Position numbers and translations under genes: made by a program
Notes under the pieces: model-generated
Told to the model about the DNA's origin: nothing
What the model saw: only the letters and a program-made list of their open reading frames with translations
Database searches by the model: none
Assembly: GCA_023428265.1 (NCBI GenBank)
Contig: JAEYYW010000068.1
Coordinates: 1 to 29,970 of the forward strand
DNA from: Bacillota bacterium
GTDB taxonomy: Bacteria > Bacillota > Clostridia > Christensenellales > UMGS416
Length of the DNA: 29,970 bases
Reading direction: 5' to 3'
Part shown: in pieces, positions 14,663-21,805 of the stretch
Layout: every line of letters starts with the position of its first letter
Position numbering within the stretch: position 1 is the first letter of the stretch

Positions 14663-16453
14663 TTATTGCTTTGTCTCAATGTCCACCTTGATACTCAGTT
14701 CCCTCAATTGTTTTTCATCCACCTCCGACGGCGCGTCGGTCATCAGGCACGCGGCGCTTTGCACCTTGGGGAATGCCACCACGTCGCGGATGCTGTCCAC
14801 CCCGGCCATCGTCATCGTGAAGCGGTCCAGGCCGAAGGCGATGCCGCCGTGGGGCGGCGCGCCGTATTTGAAAGCATTGAGCAAAAAGCCGAAGCGCAGC
14901 CGGGCCTCTTCCTCTGTGAAGCTCAAAGCCTTGAAAATGCGCTCCTGCAGCTCCCGGTCGTGAATACGGATGCTGCCGCCGCCAATCTCGTCGCCGTTGC
15001 AGACCATGTCATAGGCCTTGGTGCGCACGGCCTCGATGTTGGTTTCGAGCAGGTGCATGTCCTCATCCATGGGGCTGGTGAAAGGATGGTGCTGCGCCAC
15101 ATAGCGTTGGTCTTCCTCGCTGTATTCCACCAGCGGGAACTCGGTGACCCACAGCACCTTGTAGTCTCCCTTTTGAATGAGCCCCAGCCGGCGGCCAAGC
15201 TCCAGACGCAGCTGGCCCAGCGAAACCAATGCCACATCGGCCTTGTCAGCCACGATGAACAGCGCGTCGCCCACCTCCATGCCGGTCTTGGCAAGGATGG
15301 CATTGGTCAAATCCTCCGTGAGGAACTTGGAGATGGACGAGCGGACGCCGCCCTCTTCCCGCATCAGCCAGATCAGGCCCTTGGCCTTATAAGTTTTCAC
15401 ATGCTCGGTGAGGCCGTCGATTTCTTTGCGGGTGAACTTGCTGGCCGCGCCCTTGGCGCAGACGGCGCACACCTTTCCGCCGGAAGAGAGGGCATCGGCA
15501 AACACCTTGAACTCCGAACCGGCCACCGCCTCGCCGATGTCCATGATGCGCATGTCAAAGCGCGTGTCCGGCTTGTCGGAACCGTATTGCTCCATCGCCT
15601 CTTTGTAGGTGAGCCGGGGCAGCGGGTTGGGCAGGTCGACGCTGATGATCTCCTTGAACATGTAGCGAATCATGTTCTCCATCAAATTCAACACGTCTTC
15701 CTGATCCACGAAAGACATTTCAATATCCACCTGCTGGAATTCCGGCTGGCGGTTGGCCCGCAGGTCTTCGTCGCGGAAGCACTTGGTGATCTGGTAATAA
15801 CGGTCAAAGCCGGAGACCATCAGCAGCTGTTTGAACAGCTGCGGAGACTGGGGCAGCGCGAAGAACTTGCCGGGGTGCACACGGCTGGGCACCAGGTAAT
15901 CGCGGGCGCCCTCCGGCGTGCTCTTGGTGAGCATCGGCGTCTCGATGTCGATGAAGCCGTTGCTGTCCAGGTAATTGCGGAACGCCTTGGTCACGGCATA
16001 CTTGGTCAGGATCGGGCGCTGGGCTTCGGGCCGGCGCAGGTCCAGATAGCGGTACTTCAAGCGCAGCACGTCGGACACATTGTCGCTCTCCAGGTTGAAG
16101 GGCGGTGTTTCCGCGGCGTTCAGGATCTTGAGGTCGGCCACGGCCACCTCGATCTCGCCGGTCTTCATCTCGGCGTTCACGTTGCGCTCGTCGCGTGCCA
16201 CCACGCGGCCTCGCACAGCCAGCACATATTCGCTGCGGATCTCCCCCGCCCGGCCAAACAGCGCGCTGTCTGCCGACTGGTCAAACACCACCTGAATGAT
16301 GCCGCTGCGGTCGCGCAGCCACACAAAAATTAGGCTGCCCAGATCGCGCCGCCGCTGGGCCCAGCCCATCAGCGTGACCTCGCGGCCCACATCGCTCTTT
16401 GAAAGATCCGCGCATAGATTGGTGCGCTTCCATCCACCCAGACTTTCCATCAT
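14663..16453 (-). CDS. aspS: Aspartyl-tRNA synthetase (bacterial type)
   Basis: A 596-residue class II synthetase that charges tRNA-Asp. It has the N-terminal anticodon-binding OB fold (EVTLMGWAQRRRDLGSLIFVWLRDRSG), motif 2 in FRDEDLRANRQPEFQQVDIEMSF, the bacterial GAD insertion in the middle (about 290-420) and motif 3 in GIAFGLDRFTMTMAG. The full bacterial length shows it is not the shorter archaeal type. Whether it also charges tRNA-Asn cannot be decided here. The start is one of two adjacent ATG codons, with AGGGG eight bases before the first. It begins 11 bases after the hisS stop and shares its promoter. Confidence 0.97.
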   Translation of the reverse strand: MMESLGGWKRTNLCADLSKSDVGREVTLMGWAQRRRDLGSLIFVWLRDRSGIIQVVFDQSADSALFGRAGEIRSEYVLAVRGRVVARDERNVNAEMKTGEIEVAVADLKILNAAETPPFNLESDNVSDVLRLKYRYLDLRRPEAQRPILTKYAVTKAFRNYLDSNGFIDIETPMLTKSTPEGARDYLVPSRVHPGKFFALPQSPQLFKQLLMVSGFDRYYQITKCFRDEDLRANRQPEFQQVDIEMSFVDQEDVLNLMENMIRYMFKEIISVDLPNPLPRLTYKEAMEQYGSDKPDTRFDMRIMDIGEAVAGSEFKVFADALSSGGKVCAVCAKGAASKFTRKEIDGLTEHVKTYKAKGLIWLMREEGGVRSSISKFLTEDLTNAILAKTGMEVGDALFIVADKADVALVSLGQLRLELGRRLGLIQKGDYKVLWVTEFPLVEYSEEDQRYVAQHHPFTSPMDEDMHLLETNIEAVRTKAYDMVCNGDEIGGGSIRIHDRELQERIFKALSFTEEEARLRFGFLLNAFKYGAPPHGGIAFGLDRFTMTMAGVDSIRDVVAFPKVQSAACLMTDAPSEVDEKQLRELSIKVDIETKQ

Positions 16454-16464
16454 CTGTGATACCC

Positions 16465-17727
16465 CTATTCTTTCCCTCTTAGTTCAGCAATGAGTTTGTC
16501 TCTGGCAACAGCCTTTTCGGCACTTGCTGCCATGTCCTTTATTTTCCAGACGCCGGAGGCGATCTCCTCATCACCGGCAATCACGACAAACCGGCTCATC
16601 AGTTTCCCGGCATACTTGAACTGGGCCTTGAAGCTGCGGCCCACCAGGTCGCACTCGGCGGCCACACCGGCCCGGCGCAGCTCCATGGCCAGCTTGAAGC
16701 CCTCAAGCCGCGCCTGCTCGCCCATCGTGGCGATATAGACCGGCTTTGGCGTGTCATCCTCTGGCAGCAGGTACTGCGCCTCCAGCGCCATCAGCAGGCG
16801 CTCCATGCCCATGCCGAAGCCGATGCCAGATGTTTCAGGCCCGCCCACTTCCTTGATCAGGCCGTCATACCGACCGCCGCCGCACACAGTGCTCTGGGCC
16901 CCGATGTCCGGCGAGATGATCTCAAACACGGTCTTGGTGTAGTAATCCAGGCCGCGCACGATGAACGGGTTCACATGGAACACCACGCCCATGGCACCCA
17001 GCAGTGTCTTCAATGTCTCAAAGTGGCTGGCGCAATCGTCACACAGGTGGTCGATCATGTGCGGCGCCCCGGCGGCAACCCGCCTGCAGCCCTCTTCCTT
17101 GCAGTCCAGTACGCGCACCGGGTTGCGGTCCAGCCGGTCCAGGCAGGTCTTGCAGAGCTGATCCTTCTTATCGGTGAGATAGGCCTTCAGCAGCTCGTGA
17201 TAGGCCGGACGGCAAGCCGGGCAGCCGATGCTGTTGATGTTCACTTCCAGGTTTGCCACACCCAGCCGGTTCAACACCGCCATGGCAAGCAGGATCACCT
17301 CGGCGTCGGCGCTGGCCTGCGGCGCGCCAAAGAGCTCCACGCCAAACTGGTGGTGCTCTCTCAGGCGTCCTGCCTGCGGGCGCTCGTAGCGGAATGTGGG
17401 GTTATAAAGATAATACATCTTTGCAGGCAGCGTCTCGTTATACAGGCTGTGCTCCACGAAGGCGCGCGCCACACCGGCGGTGCCCTCCGGCTTCAACGTG
17501 ATGCTGCGGCCGCCTTTGTCTTCAAAGGTGTACATTTCCTTTTGCACAATGTCAGTGGTTGTGCCCACACCCCGAAGAAAGAGCTCCGTGTGCTCAAAAG
17601 TGGGGATGCGGATTTCCCGGAAGCCGAAAGAAGCGCATACGTCGCGCATGCACTTCTCAATGTATTGCCACTTCCTGCTTTCGCCGGGCAGGATGTCTTG
17701 GGTGCCTTTGGGAGCCGCTGTAAGCAT
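16465..17727 (-). CDS. hisS: Histidyl-tRNA synthetase
   Basis: A 420-residue class II synthetase for tRNA-His. It begins with the standard KGTQDILPGESRKW, has TLKPEGTAGVARAFVEHSL, the motif 2 region FRYERPQAGRLREHHQFGVE and the histidine-binding loop RGLDYYTKTVFEI. A cysteine-rich insertion around residues 175-245 (CPACRPAYHELL, LCKTCLDRLDRNPVRVLDCK and LCDDCASHF) is typical of Firmicute-type HisRS. The ATG at 17727 has GAGG eight bases upstream; a longer in-frame reading to 17784 would cover the promoter. The presumed leader is only about 22 bases, so there is no T-box riboswitch here. Confidence 0.97.
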   Translation of the reverse strand: MLTAAPKGTQDILPGESRKWQYIEKCMRDVCASFGFREIRIPTFEHTELFLRGVGTTTDIVQKEMYTFEDKGGRSITLKPEGTAGVARAFVEHSLYNETLPAKMYYLYNPTFRYERPQAGRLREHHQFGVELFGAPQASADAEVILLAMAVLNRLGVANLEVNINSIGCPACRPAYHELLKAYLTDKKDQLCKTCLDRLDRNPVRVLDCKEEGCRRVAAGAPHMIDHLCDDCASHFETLKTLLGAMGVVFHVNPFIVRGLDYYTKTVFEIISPDIGAQSTVCGGGRYDGLIKEVGGPETSGIGFGMGMERLLMALEAQYLLPEDDTPKPVYIATMGEQARLEGFKLAMELRRAGVAAECDLVGRSFKAQFKYAGKLMSRFVVIAGDEEIASGVWKIKDMAASAEKAVARDKLIAELRGKE

Positions 17728-17755
17728 ATGAAAGACCTCGACAAAAATATAGTCA

Positions 17756-17784
17756 ATTATACAAGCGCCGGGTATGGGTGTCAA
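17756..17784 (-). promoter_or_regulatory. Consensus promoter of hisS-aspS
   Basis: A perfect TTGACA (17779-17784) and a perfect TATAAT (17756-17761) on the minus strand, 17 bases apart: full sigma-A consensus, suited to strong constitutive expression. Confidence 0.93.
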
Positions 17785-17865
17785 CGAACGATGACGGCCA
17801 AAAGCCGTTTTCGAGCATTATGCAGTGACCCCAAGAAAGAATTTGAATTTCTTTTCCAAACGGAT

Positions 17866-17894
17866 TGAACTATAATAGATTCTGAACCGTATCA
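17866..17894 (+). promoter_or_regulatory. ECF-type promoter of the sigY operon (copy 2)
   Basis: TGAACTAT (17866-17873), 15 bases, GTATCA (17889-17894), identical in core and spacing to the site at 7657-7685. It ends 30 bases before the sigma gene, the usual place for autoregulation by an ECF sigma factor. A TATAAT at 17871-17876 overlaps it but lacks a fitting -35 box. Confidence 0.75.
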
Positions 17895-17924
17895 TTACCG
17901 ACGGATGCCGGTAGTTGGGGGAGT

Positions 17925-18494
17925 ATGCCGCTTTCCGATGAAAACGAGCTGGCCTTGATCCGCCAAGCCAGGCGCGGCAGCGCCCAGGCTTTAGCGACGC
18001 TTTTACAAGCAAACTACGCGGTGGTTTATCGATACCTTGTGAAGCTGACGCTGAACCCGAACGCTGCGGAAGACGCCGTGCAAGACGCGATGGAGCGGGC
18101 GGTGCGCAACTTCATGGCGTTTGATCCGGACAAGGCGAAATTCTCCACATGGCTGATCGCCATTGCCCGCAACCGCTGGCTTGATGAAGTGCGCAAAGGC
18201 AAACGGCTTCGGCCACTGGAAGATCAGGACACAGCGGATATGGCCTATGACCCCTACGGCGCACTGATCGGCTCCGACGACCTACTGGCAGCAATCCGGC
18301 GGCTTGACATCAAAACCCGGACGCCCGTGACGATGTATCACCTTTTGGGATACCGATACGAGGAAATCGCAAGCCATATGAAAATCCCCCTGGGCACGGT
18401 AAAGTCCAGGATCTCCAACGGCATCAAGCAATTGCGCAAGGAGCTGGAAGGCAATGGATCAGGAAAAGGAACTGCAGCAAAAGCTGGATCATAG
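17925..18494 (+). CDS. sigY: ECF RNA polymerase sigma factor, SigY-like
   Basis: A 189-residue sigma-70 family protein with only regions 2 and 4. Region 2 covers about 25-95, including VVYRYLVKLTLNPNAAEDAV and the -10 recognition part FSTWLIAIARNRWLDEVRK. Region 4 covers about 125-172, with the helix-turn-helix YRYEEIASHMKIPLGTVKSR. It directs RNA polymerase to its own promoter class. The two small membrane proteins that follow match YxlC and YxlD in size, topology and order, which supports a SigY identity. The site GGGGAG is only one base from the ATG at 17925, an odd spacing, but I find no better start. The gene overlaps the next by 41 bases. Confidence 0.86.
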   Translation: MPLSDENELALIRQARRGSAQALATLLQANYAVVYRYLVKLTLNPNAAEDAVQDAMERAVRNFMAFDPDKAKFSTWLIAIARNRWLDEVRKGKRLRPLEDQDTADMAYDPYGALIGSDDLLAAIRRLDIKTRTPVTMYHLLGYRYEEIASHMKIPLGTVKSRISNGIKQLRKELEGNGSGKGTAAKAGS

Positions 18495-18771
18495 CATCAA
18501 GGCGCTGGATGGCATCGAGCCGCCCACGCCAGACTTTACCCATTTCAAAGCACTGGTTGACCGGCAGCAGGCTTTGGTGCGCCGCGCCCGCCGCGTTCAG
18601 CTTGCTTTGTTTGTCGCCGTAGCGCTCGCGATCGTTTCCGCAATGGTGTTGGTGTCAGGCCATGTTGAGGCTTTCTTTGTGATTATGCAGGCAGCCATTG
18701 CCGGCGCGTCGGTTATCGGCCTGGCCATCTATTCTCTGCACACACGCCGCCAGGCGCAGGGAGCCCATTGA
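18454..18771 (+). CDS. yxlC: YxlC-like membrane protein, probable anti-sigma factor
   Basis: A 105-residue protein with a charged cytoplasmic N-terminus (1-46) and two membrane helices (about 47-68 and 74-95). The N-terminal pattern PPTPDFTHFKALVDRQQ is similar to the DUF5345/YxlC family, whose B. subtilis member binds SigY and holds it inactive at the membrane. The gene begins 41 bases inside the sigma gene, with AAGGAG ten bases upstream of the ATG, so the two proteins are made in a coupled ratio, as is usual for sigma/anti-sigma pairs. It ends with a TGATG overlap to the next gene. Identification rests on length, topology, motif and position. Confidence 0.78.
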   Translation: MDQEKELQQKLDHSIKALDGIEPPTPDFTHFKALVDRQQALVRRARRVQLALFVAVALAIVSAMVLVSGHVEAFFVIMQAAIAGASVIGLAIYSLHTRRQAQGAH

Positions 18772-18989
18772 TGCAACTTAATATGAGCGCAGAACTGCCA
18801 TGGTGGCAGTGGCTGCTTGTTGCTGCAGTGATGCTGACTCAAGGCATCTTAATATTTCAGGACGCTCAGAAACGTGGCGCAAAAGCCTGGCTCTGGGGGC
18901 TTTACGGGTTGACCACCTGCCCCACGGCGCTCATTGTCTATTGGTTGTGCGTGATCAAAAAAAGCCGGAAAAAGCAACCCCAGCGCTGA
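18771..18989 (+). CDS. yxlD: YxlD-like small membrane protein, probable SigY regulator component
   Basis: A 72-residue protein with two membrane helices (about 12-28 and 41-62) and the central motif FQDAQKRGAKAWLWGLYGL, which is characteristic of the small proteins annotated as sigma-Y anti-sigma components. The start ATG at 18771 shares bases with the yxlC stop (TGATG) and has GGGAG seven bases upstream; a TTG one codon earlier or an ATG at 18783 are alternatives. In B. subtilis YxlD acts with YxlC to keep SigY inactive. In this window the next member, yxlE, is not here but 10-11 kb upstream with the exporter genes. Confidence 0.75.
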   Translation: MQLNMSAELPWWQWLLVAAVMLTQGILIFQDAQKRGAKAWLWGLYGLTTCPTALIVYWLCVIKKSRKKQPQR

Positions 18990-19044
18990 ACACACATAGA
19001 GGCAACTGTAAACACATTGATCACAGGATATCCGGAGGAGCAAT

Positions 19045-20199
19045 ATGATACAAAGCTTTGACTTTCTTCTCCCCACCAAAATCCGTTACGGTGCCGGCAT
19101 GCTGCGCTGTGCCGGCGAAGAGTTGCGGCAGCTTGGCGCCAGCCGCGTGATGGTGATTACCGACAAGGGCCTGGCGAGAACCCGGATGCTTGACAGGTTG
19201 ATCTCGCTGATGAAACAGGATGGGTTTCACCCGATCGTTTATGATGATATTGAAGCCAACCCCAAAGACCGCAATGTGGAAGCTTGCGCCGAAGCTGCCA
19301 GAGCGGAGGCGGTGGACACTTTGGTGGCATTTGGCGGAGGCAGCCCGATCGACGCCGCCAAGGCCGTGGCCGTGCTTGCCCGGCAGGGCGGCAAGGCGAG
19401 AGATTACCAGGGCAAAGGGAAGATCAAGGACGACTGCCTCCCCCTACTCACAATCCCCACCACCGCCGGCACCGGCAGCGAGGTGACATTCTCCTCGGTG
19501 ATTACGGACACCACTGAAAAGTTCAAGTTTACAATCAAAAGCACCGCCATCGCTGCCAAGACCGCGATTATCGACCCGGAACTCACGCTCACCGTGCCGC
19601 CGCTTGTCACGGCCGCCACCGGCATAGACGCGCTGACGCATGCCATTGAGGGGTACACCGCCAACTGCACGGAGCCGATCGCAGAAGCCGTGGGGCTCTA
19701 CGCGGTGGAATACATCGCCGGCAGCATTGTGGAAGCGGTGAAAAACGGAGGCAATCTGGCTGCCCGTGACCGGATGATGATGGGCAGCCTGCTGGCCGGG
19801 CTTTCCTTCAGCCATGCCGATGTGGCCTCAGTGCACTGCATGGCGGAGGCGCTGGGCAGCATGTATGACGCACCCCACGGATTATGCAACGCCATCCTGC
19901 TCCCTTATGTAATGGAATACAACTTGCCTGTTTCTGCGCAGAAATATGCCAGAATCGCCCGGGCAATGGGCATTGCCGAGCCAGACGACGTTGTTGCGGC
20001 AGCAAAGGCAATCGGGCACATTCGGGAATTATCCCGTGAGATCGGATTGCCAGGTATCAGTTCATTGAACGTGAATCAGGACGATTTTGACACGCTGGCG
20101 GAGATGTCGGTGAAGAACGGGTCAAACGGGAGCAATCCGAGGGAGATCACAAAGGAAGGCTATCTGGAGCTGTTTCAAAGGGCATACGAGGCGCTATAG
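19045..20199 (+). CDS. Iron-containing alcohol dehydrogenase
   Basis: A 384-residue NAD(P)-dependent group III dehydrogenase. The nucleotide site is GGGSPID at 97-103 and TIPTTAGTGSE at 137-147. The divalent metal ligands are D195, H199, H264 and H278 in GIDALTHAIEGY, SVHCMAEAL and DAPHGLCNAI, all present, so it should be active. Members reduce aldehydes to alcohols in fermentation (butanol, propanediol or similar); the exact substrate is not readable. The ribosome site is a strong GGAGGA six bases before the ATG. It lies 55 bases after yxlD with no terminator between, so it could be part of the SigY operon, but a separate promoter is not excluded. Confidence 0.92.
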   Translation: MIQSFDFLLPTKIRYGAGMLRCAGEELRQLGASRVMVITDKGLARTRMLDRLISLMKQDGFHPIVYDDIEANPKDRNVEACAEAARAEAVDTLVAFGGGSPIDAAKAVAVLARQGGKARDYQGKGKIKDDCLPLLTIPTTAGTGSEVTFSSVITDTTEKFKFTIKSTAIAAKTAIIDPELTLTVPPLVTAATGIDALTHAIEGYTANCTEPIAEAVGLYAVEYIAGSIVEAVKNGGNLAARDRMMMGSLLAGLSFSHADVASVHCMAEALGSMYDAPHGLCNAILLPYVMEYNLPVSAQKYARIARAMGIAEPDDVVAAAKAIGHIRELSREIGLPGISSLNVNQDDFDTLAEMSVKNGSNGSNPREITKEGYLELFQRAYEAL

Positions 20200-20212
20200 G
20201 GGCATGAACAAA

Positions 20213-20247
20213 AAACCCCGCATGGACGTTGAATCCATGCGGGGTTT
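20213..20247 (-). terminator. Terminator of tRNA-Arg, also closing the dehydrogenase gene
   Basis: Two perfect 14-base arms (20213-20226 and 20234-20247) surround a 7-base loop. The minus strand ends in six T residues, so it serves mainly the tRNA. The plus strand has only TTT, so it may end the dehydrogenase transcript less efficiently. Confidence 0.9.
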
Positions 20248-20322
20248 GGCGCGCCTGACAGGAGTCGAACCTACGACCTTTCGGTCCGGAGCCGAACGCT
20301 CTATCCACTGAGCTACAGGCGC
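20247..20322 (-). tRNA. tRNA-Arg, anticodon CCG
   Basis: A 76-base cloverleaf with encoded CCA on the minus strand. The acceptor arm pairs GCGCCTG with CAGGCGC, the D arm is GCTC/GAGC and the anticodon stem TTCGG/CCGAA encloses CTCCGGA, giving anticodon CCG for codon CGG. The T stem GTAGG/CCTGT contains two G-U pairs. The terminator stem starts right at the CCA end. Confidence 0.96.
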
Positions 20323-20409
20323 ATTTGATGTATTGTGCATTATACCACAGCAGTGGAAAAAAGAAAACACCTGAATGGGAATTGGCGGAAATACCAGTCT
20401 GACAAAGTG

Positions 20410-20437
20410 ATAGCCGGAACGGGGAGGTTCCGGCTAT
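20410..20437 (-). terminator. Possible terminator hairpin of the long minus-strand operon
   Basis: Perfect 11-base arms (20410-20420 and 20427-20437) with a 6-base loop lie 140 bases after the last gene of the operon. The stem is strong, but the following minus-strand bases (CACTTTGTC) are poor in T, so the function is uncertain. Confidence 0.4.
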
Positions 20438-20532
20438 TGGGGAGAGGAGAATTTGAAGGAAGAACGTTGCGGAGTATCTCCAGCAGAAGATGCGACTGCC
20501 CCGCCGCTTCCTGCGCTACCAGTATTGCCAGA

Positions 20533-20562
20533 ATTTTGAGCAATATACCACAGGCTCAAAAT
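20533..20562. repeat. Perfect 9-base inverted repeat
   Basis: ATTTTGAGC (20533-20541) and GCTCAAAAT (20554-20562) with a 12-base loop. The loop carries a near copy of the tRNA-Arg -10 region at 20330-20349 (17 of 21 bases alike by eye). Confidence 0.5.
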
Positions 20563-20576
20563 GATGCGGCCGCTCT

Positions 20577-21206
20577 TCAGCCTCTCGCGCCGGGCTTTTT
20601 CGGCGGGTGTTTCTTGCTGTTCTTCAGGTCATCCTGCACCCGCTTGGCCTTGCGGGCTTTGTTGCGCTCAATGATTGTCTCAAGGCGCCTTTGCTGCACA
20701 GATCCGTTCAGATATGCCAAGCCGGACACACACGCAAGTATGATCGGGTATACCAAGAACAAATACGGCAGGGCGCCTTCGAACGTGACATAGGATTGAA
20801 AAAAGATGATATACCAACCCCTCAGCACGAGCGTGGGCCACTCCTGCAGCCCATGAAAAAACGAGATCACAATCACAATGAGCGACGGGATCTGCGAGAG
20901 AAGGCCAATCAGAAAGCCGTGCCACGGCGCATAGTTCTTCCCCTCGTCACCCTGCGGCACATACTGCTCTTCGGCTATCTTGCGGGCAATGATTTTATCT
21001 TTCTGAATGTTCTTCTGCGCAAACCCAACCGTGTCGAGCCATATAAACATGAACCACAGGAAGGAAAACAGAAGAGAGAGGAACCATTTAAACCAGACGC
21101 TATCCCAAACGCCCAGCAACGGAACCATCACGATGATTCCCAACAGGAAAGCGACGAGGTTCAGAAAGAGCAACCTGAACGAAAACGTTATCAGCCTCTT
21201 TGCCAT
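20577..21206 (-). CDS. Multi-spanning membrane protein of unknown function
   Basis: A 209-residue protein I do not recognise. It has about five hydrophobic segments (near 10-32, 38-58, 95-116, 124-140 and 146-168), a charged cytoplasmic loop after the second (QKNIQKDKIIARKIAEEQYV) and a strongly basic tail of about 40 residues rich in K and R. The ATG at 21206 has GGGGAG eight bases upstream; an in-frame GTG at 21215 overlaps that site. The start lies six bases after the stop of the cyclo-ligase gene, so it is the last gene of the operon. No catalytic motif is visible. Confidence 0.75.
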   Translation of the reverse strand: MAKRLITFSFRLLFLNLVAFLLGIIVMVPLLGVWDSVWFKWFLSLLFSFLWFMFIWLDTVGFAQKNIQKDKIIARKIAEEQYVPQGDEGKNYAPWHGFLIGLLSQIPSLIVIVISFFHGLQEWPTLVLRGWYIIFFQSYVTFEGALPYLFLVYPIILACVSGLAYLNGSVQQRRLETIIERNKARKAKRVQDDLKNSKKHPPKKPGARG

Positions 21207-21211
21207 ATCAT

Positions 21212-21805
21212 TCACTCCCCTGCCACACGGCAGTCTATGATTTCATTCTCAGTCACAATAACTTGCATGGGCACATCGTGGCCATCATGGGGCAGCTCCG
21301 GCAGCAGTTGTGCCGCAAAAGCAGGCGCAATGGTGAGCGCCTGCGCTCCATACAGAAGCCTGTCATAATAACCGGCCCCGTATCCAATGCGGCACCCATG
21401 GCGGTCAAAAGCGACCCCGGGCACAATTATAACAGAAAAATCATGCACAGTATGTTCGTTCAGGTAATCTTTAGGTTCCTGAATGCCCCATCTGCCGGGC
21501 TCCAAATCTGTGGAAACATCTGAAATCTGAAACAATCTGAGCGTATCACTGCCGTGGCAGCGGGGTAGCGCACACAACACTCCTTTGGCAAGCGCTGCAT
21601 CAAGAAGGGGAGAGATATCCACCTCTCCCCGAAAAGGCATATAAAACAGTATGCCGAATGCGCTCTGATACTCCGGCAGCGACAGAATGGTATGGCAGAT
21701 TTTCCGCGACCAGGCGGCTCGCTGGTCATCGTCCAACCCCGCCCGCTCGGCCAAAGCCTGCCTGCGGATCGATTTTTTCTGAGCAACCAGCTCAGCCATT
21801 GACAT
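21212..21805 (-). CDS. 5-formyltetrahydrofolate cyclo-ligase
   Basis: A 197-residue enzyme that converts 5-formyl-THF with ATP to 5,10-methenyl-THF, returning stored folate to one-carbon metabolism. The diagnostic C-terminal motif is VPGVAFDRHGCRIGYGAGYY, followed by DRLL. The N-terminal KKSIRRQALAERAGL supplies the ATP phosphate-binding region. The start is the ATG at 21805 or the one at 21799; both lie inside or next to the end of alr (14-base overlap), so translation is coupled to the racemase gene. Length and motif agree with the family (FAU1/YgfA/MTHFS). Confidence 0.93.
   Translation of the reverse strand: MSMAELVAQKKSIRRQALAERAGLDDDQRAAWSRKICHTILSLPEYQSAFGILFYMPFRGEVDISPLLDAALAKGVLCALPRCHGSDTLRLFQISDVSTDLEPGRWGIQEPKDYLNEHTVHDFSVIIVPGVAFDRHGCRIGYGAGYYDRLLYGAQALTIAPAFAAQLLPELPHDGHDVPMQVIVTENEIIDCRVAGE

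Larger units (their letters stand above)
20323..20576. other. 254-base gap with tRNA promoter and two inverted repeats
   Basis: No convincing gene. A TATAAT for tRNA-Arg lies at 20339-20344 on the minus strand, without a good -35 box. A perfect 11-base hairpin is at 20410-20437 and a 9-base inverted repeat at 20533-20562. A TTG-initiated minus-strand reading of 67 codons (20340-20543) has no recognisable motif or ribosome site and is probably chance. Confidence 0.5.

Noticed and set aside
14612..16333. Long plus-strand reading frame of 573 codons
   Set aside because: It is antisense to aspS, rich in H, Q, A and R as expected of a shadow frame in GC-rich coding DNA, and has no recognisable domain.
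17728..17760. T-box riboswitch before hisS-aspS
   Set aside because: The consensus promoter leaves a leader of only about 22 bases, too short for a T-box.
17794..17808. Hairpin ACGGC-CAAAA-GCCGT with following TTTT
   Set aside because: A 5-base stem between divergent promoters with no upstream gene to terminate; probably chance.
17871..17876. TATAAT as a sigma-A -10 box for the ECF sigma gene
   Set aside because: No acceptable -35 box at 16-18 bases; the overlapping ECF-type pattern shared with 7657-7685 explains the site better, though weak basal use is possible.
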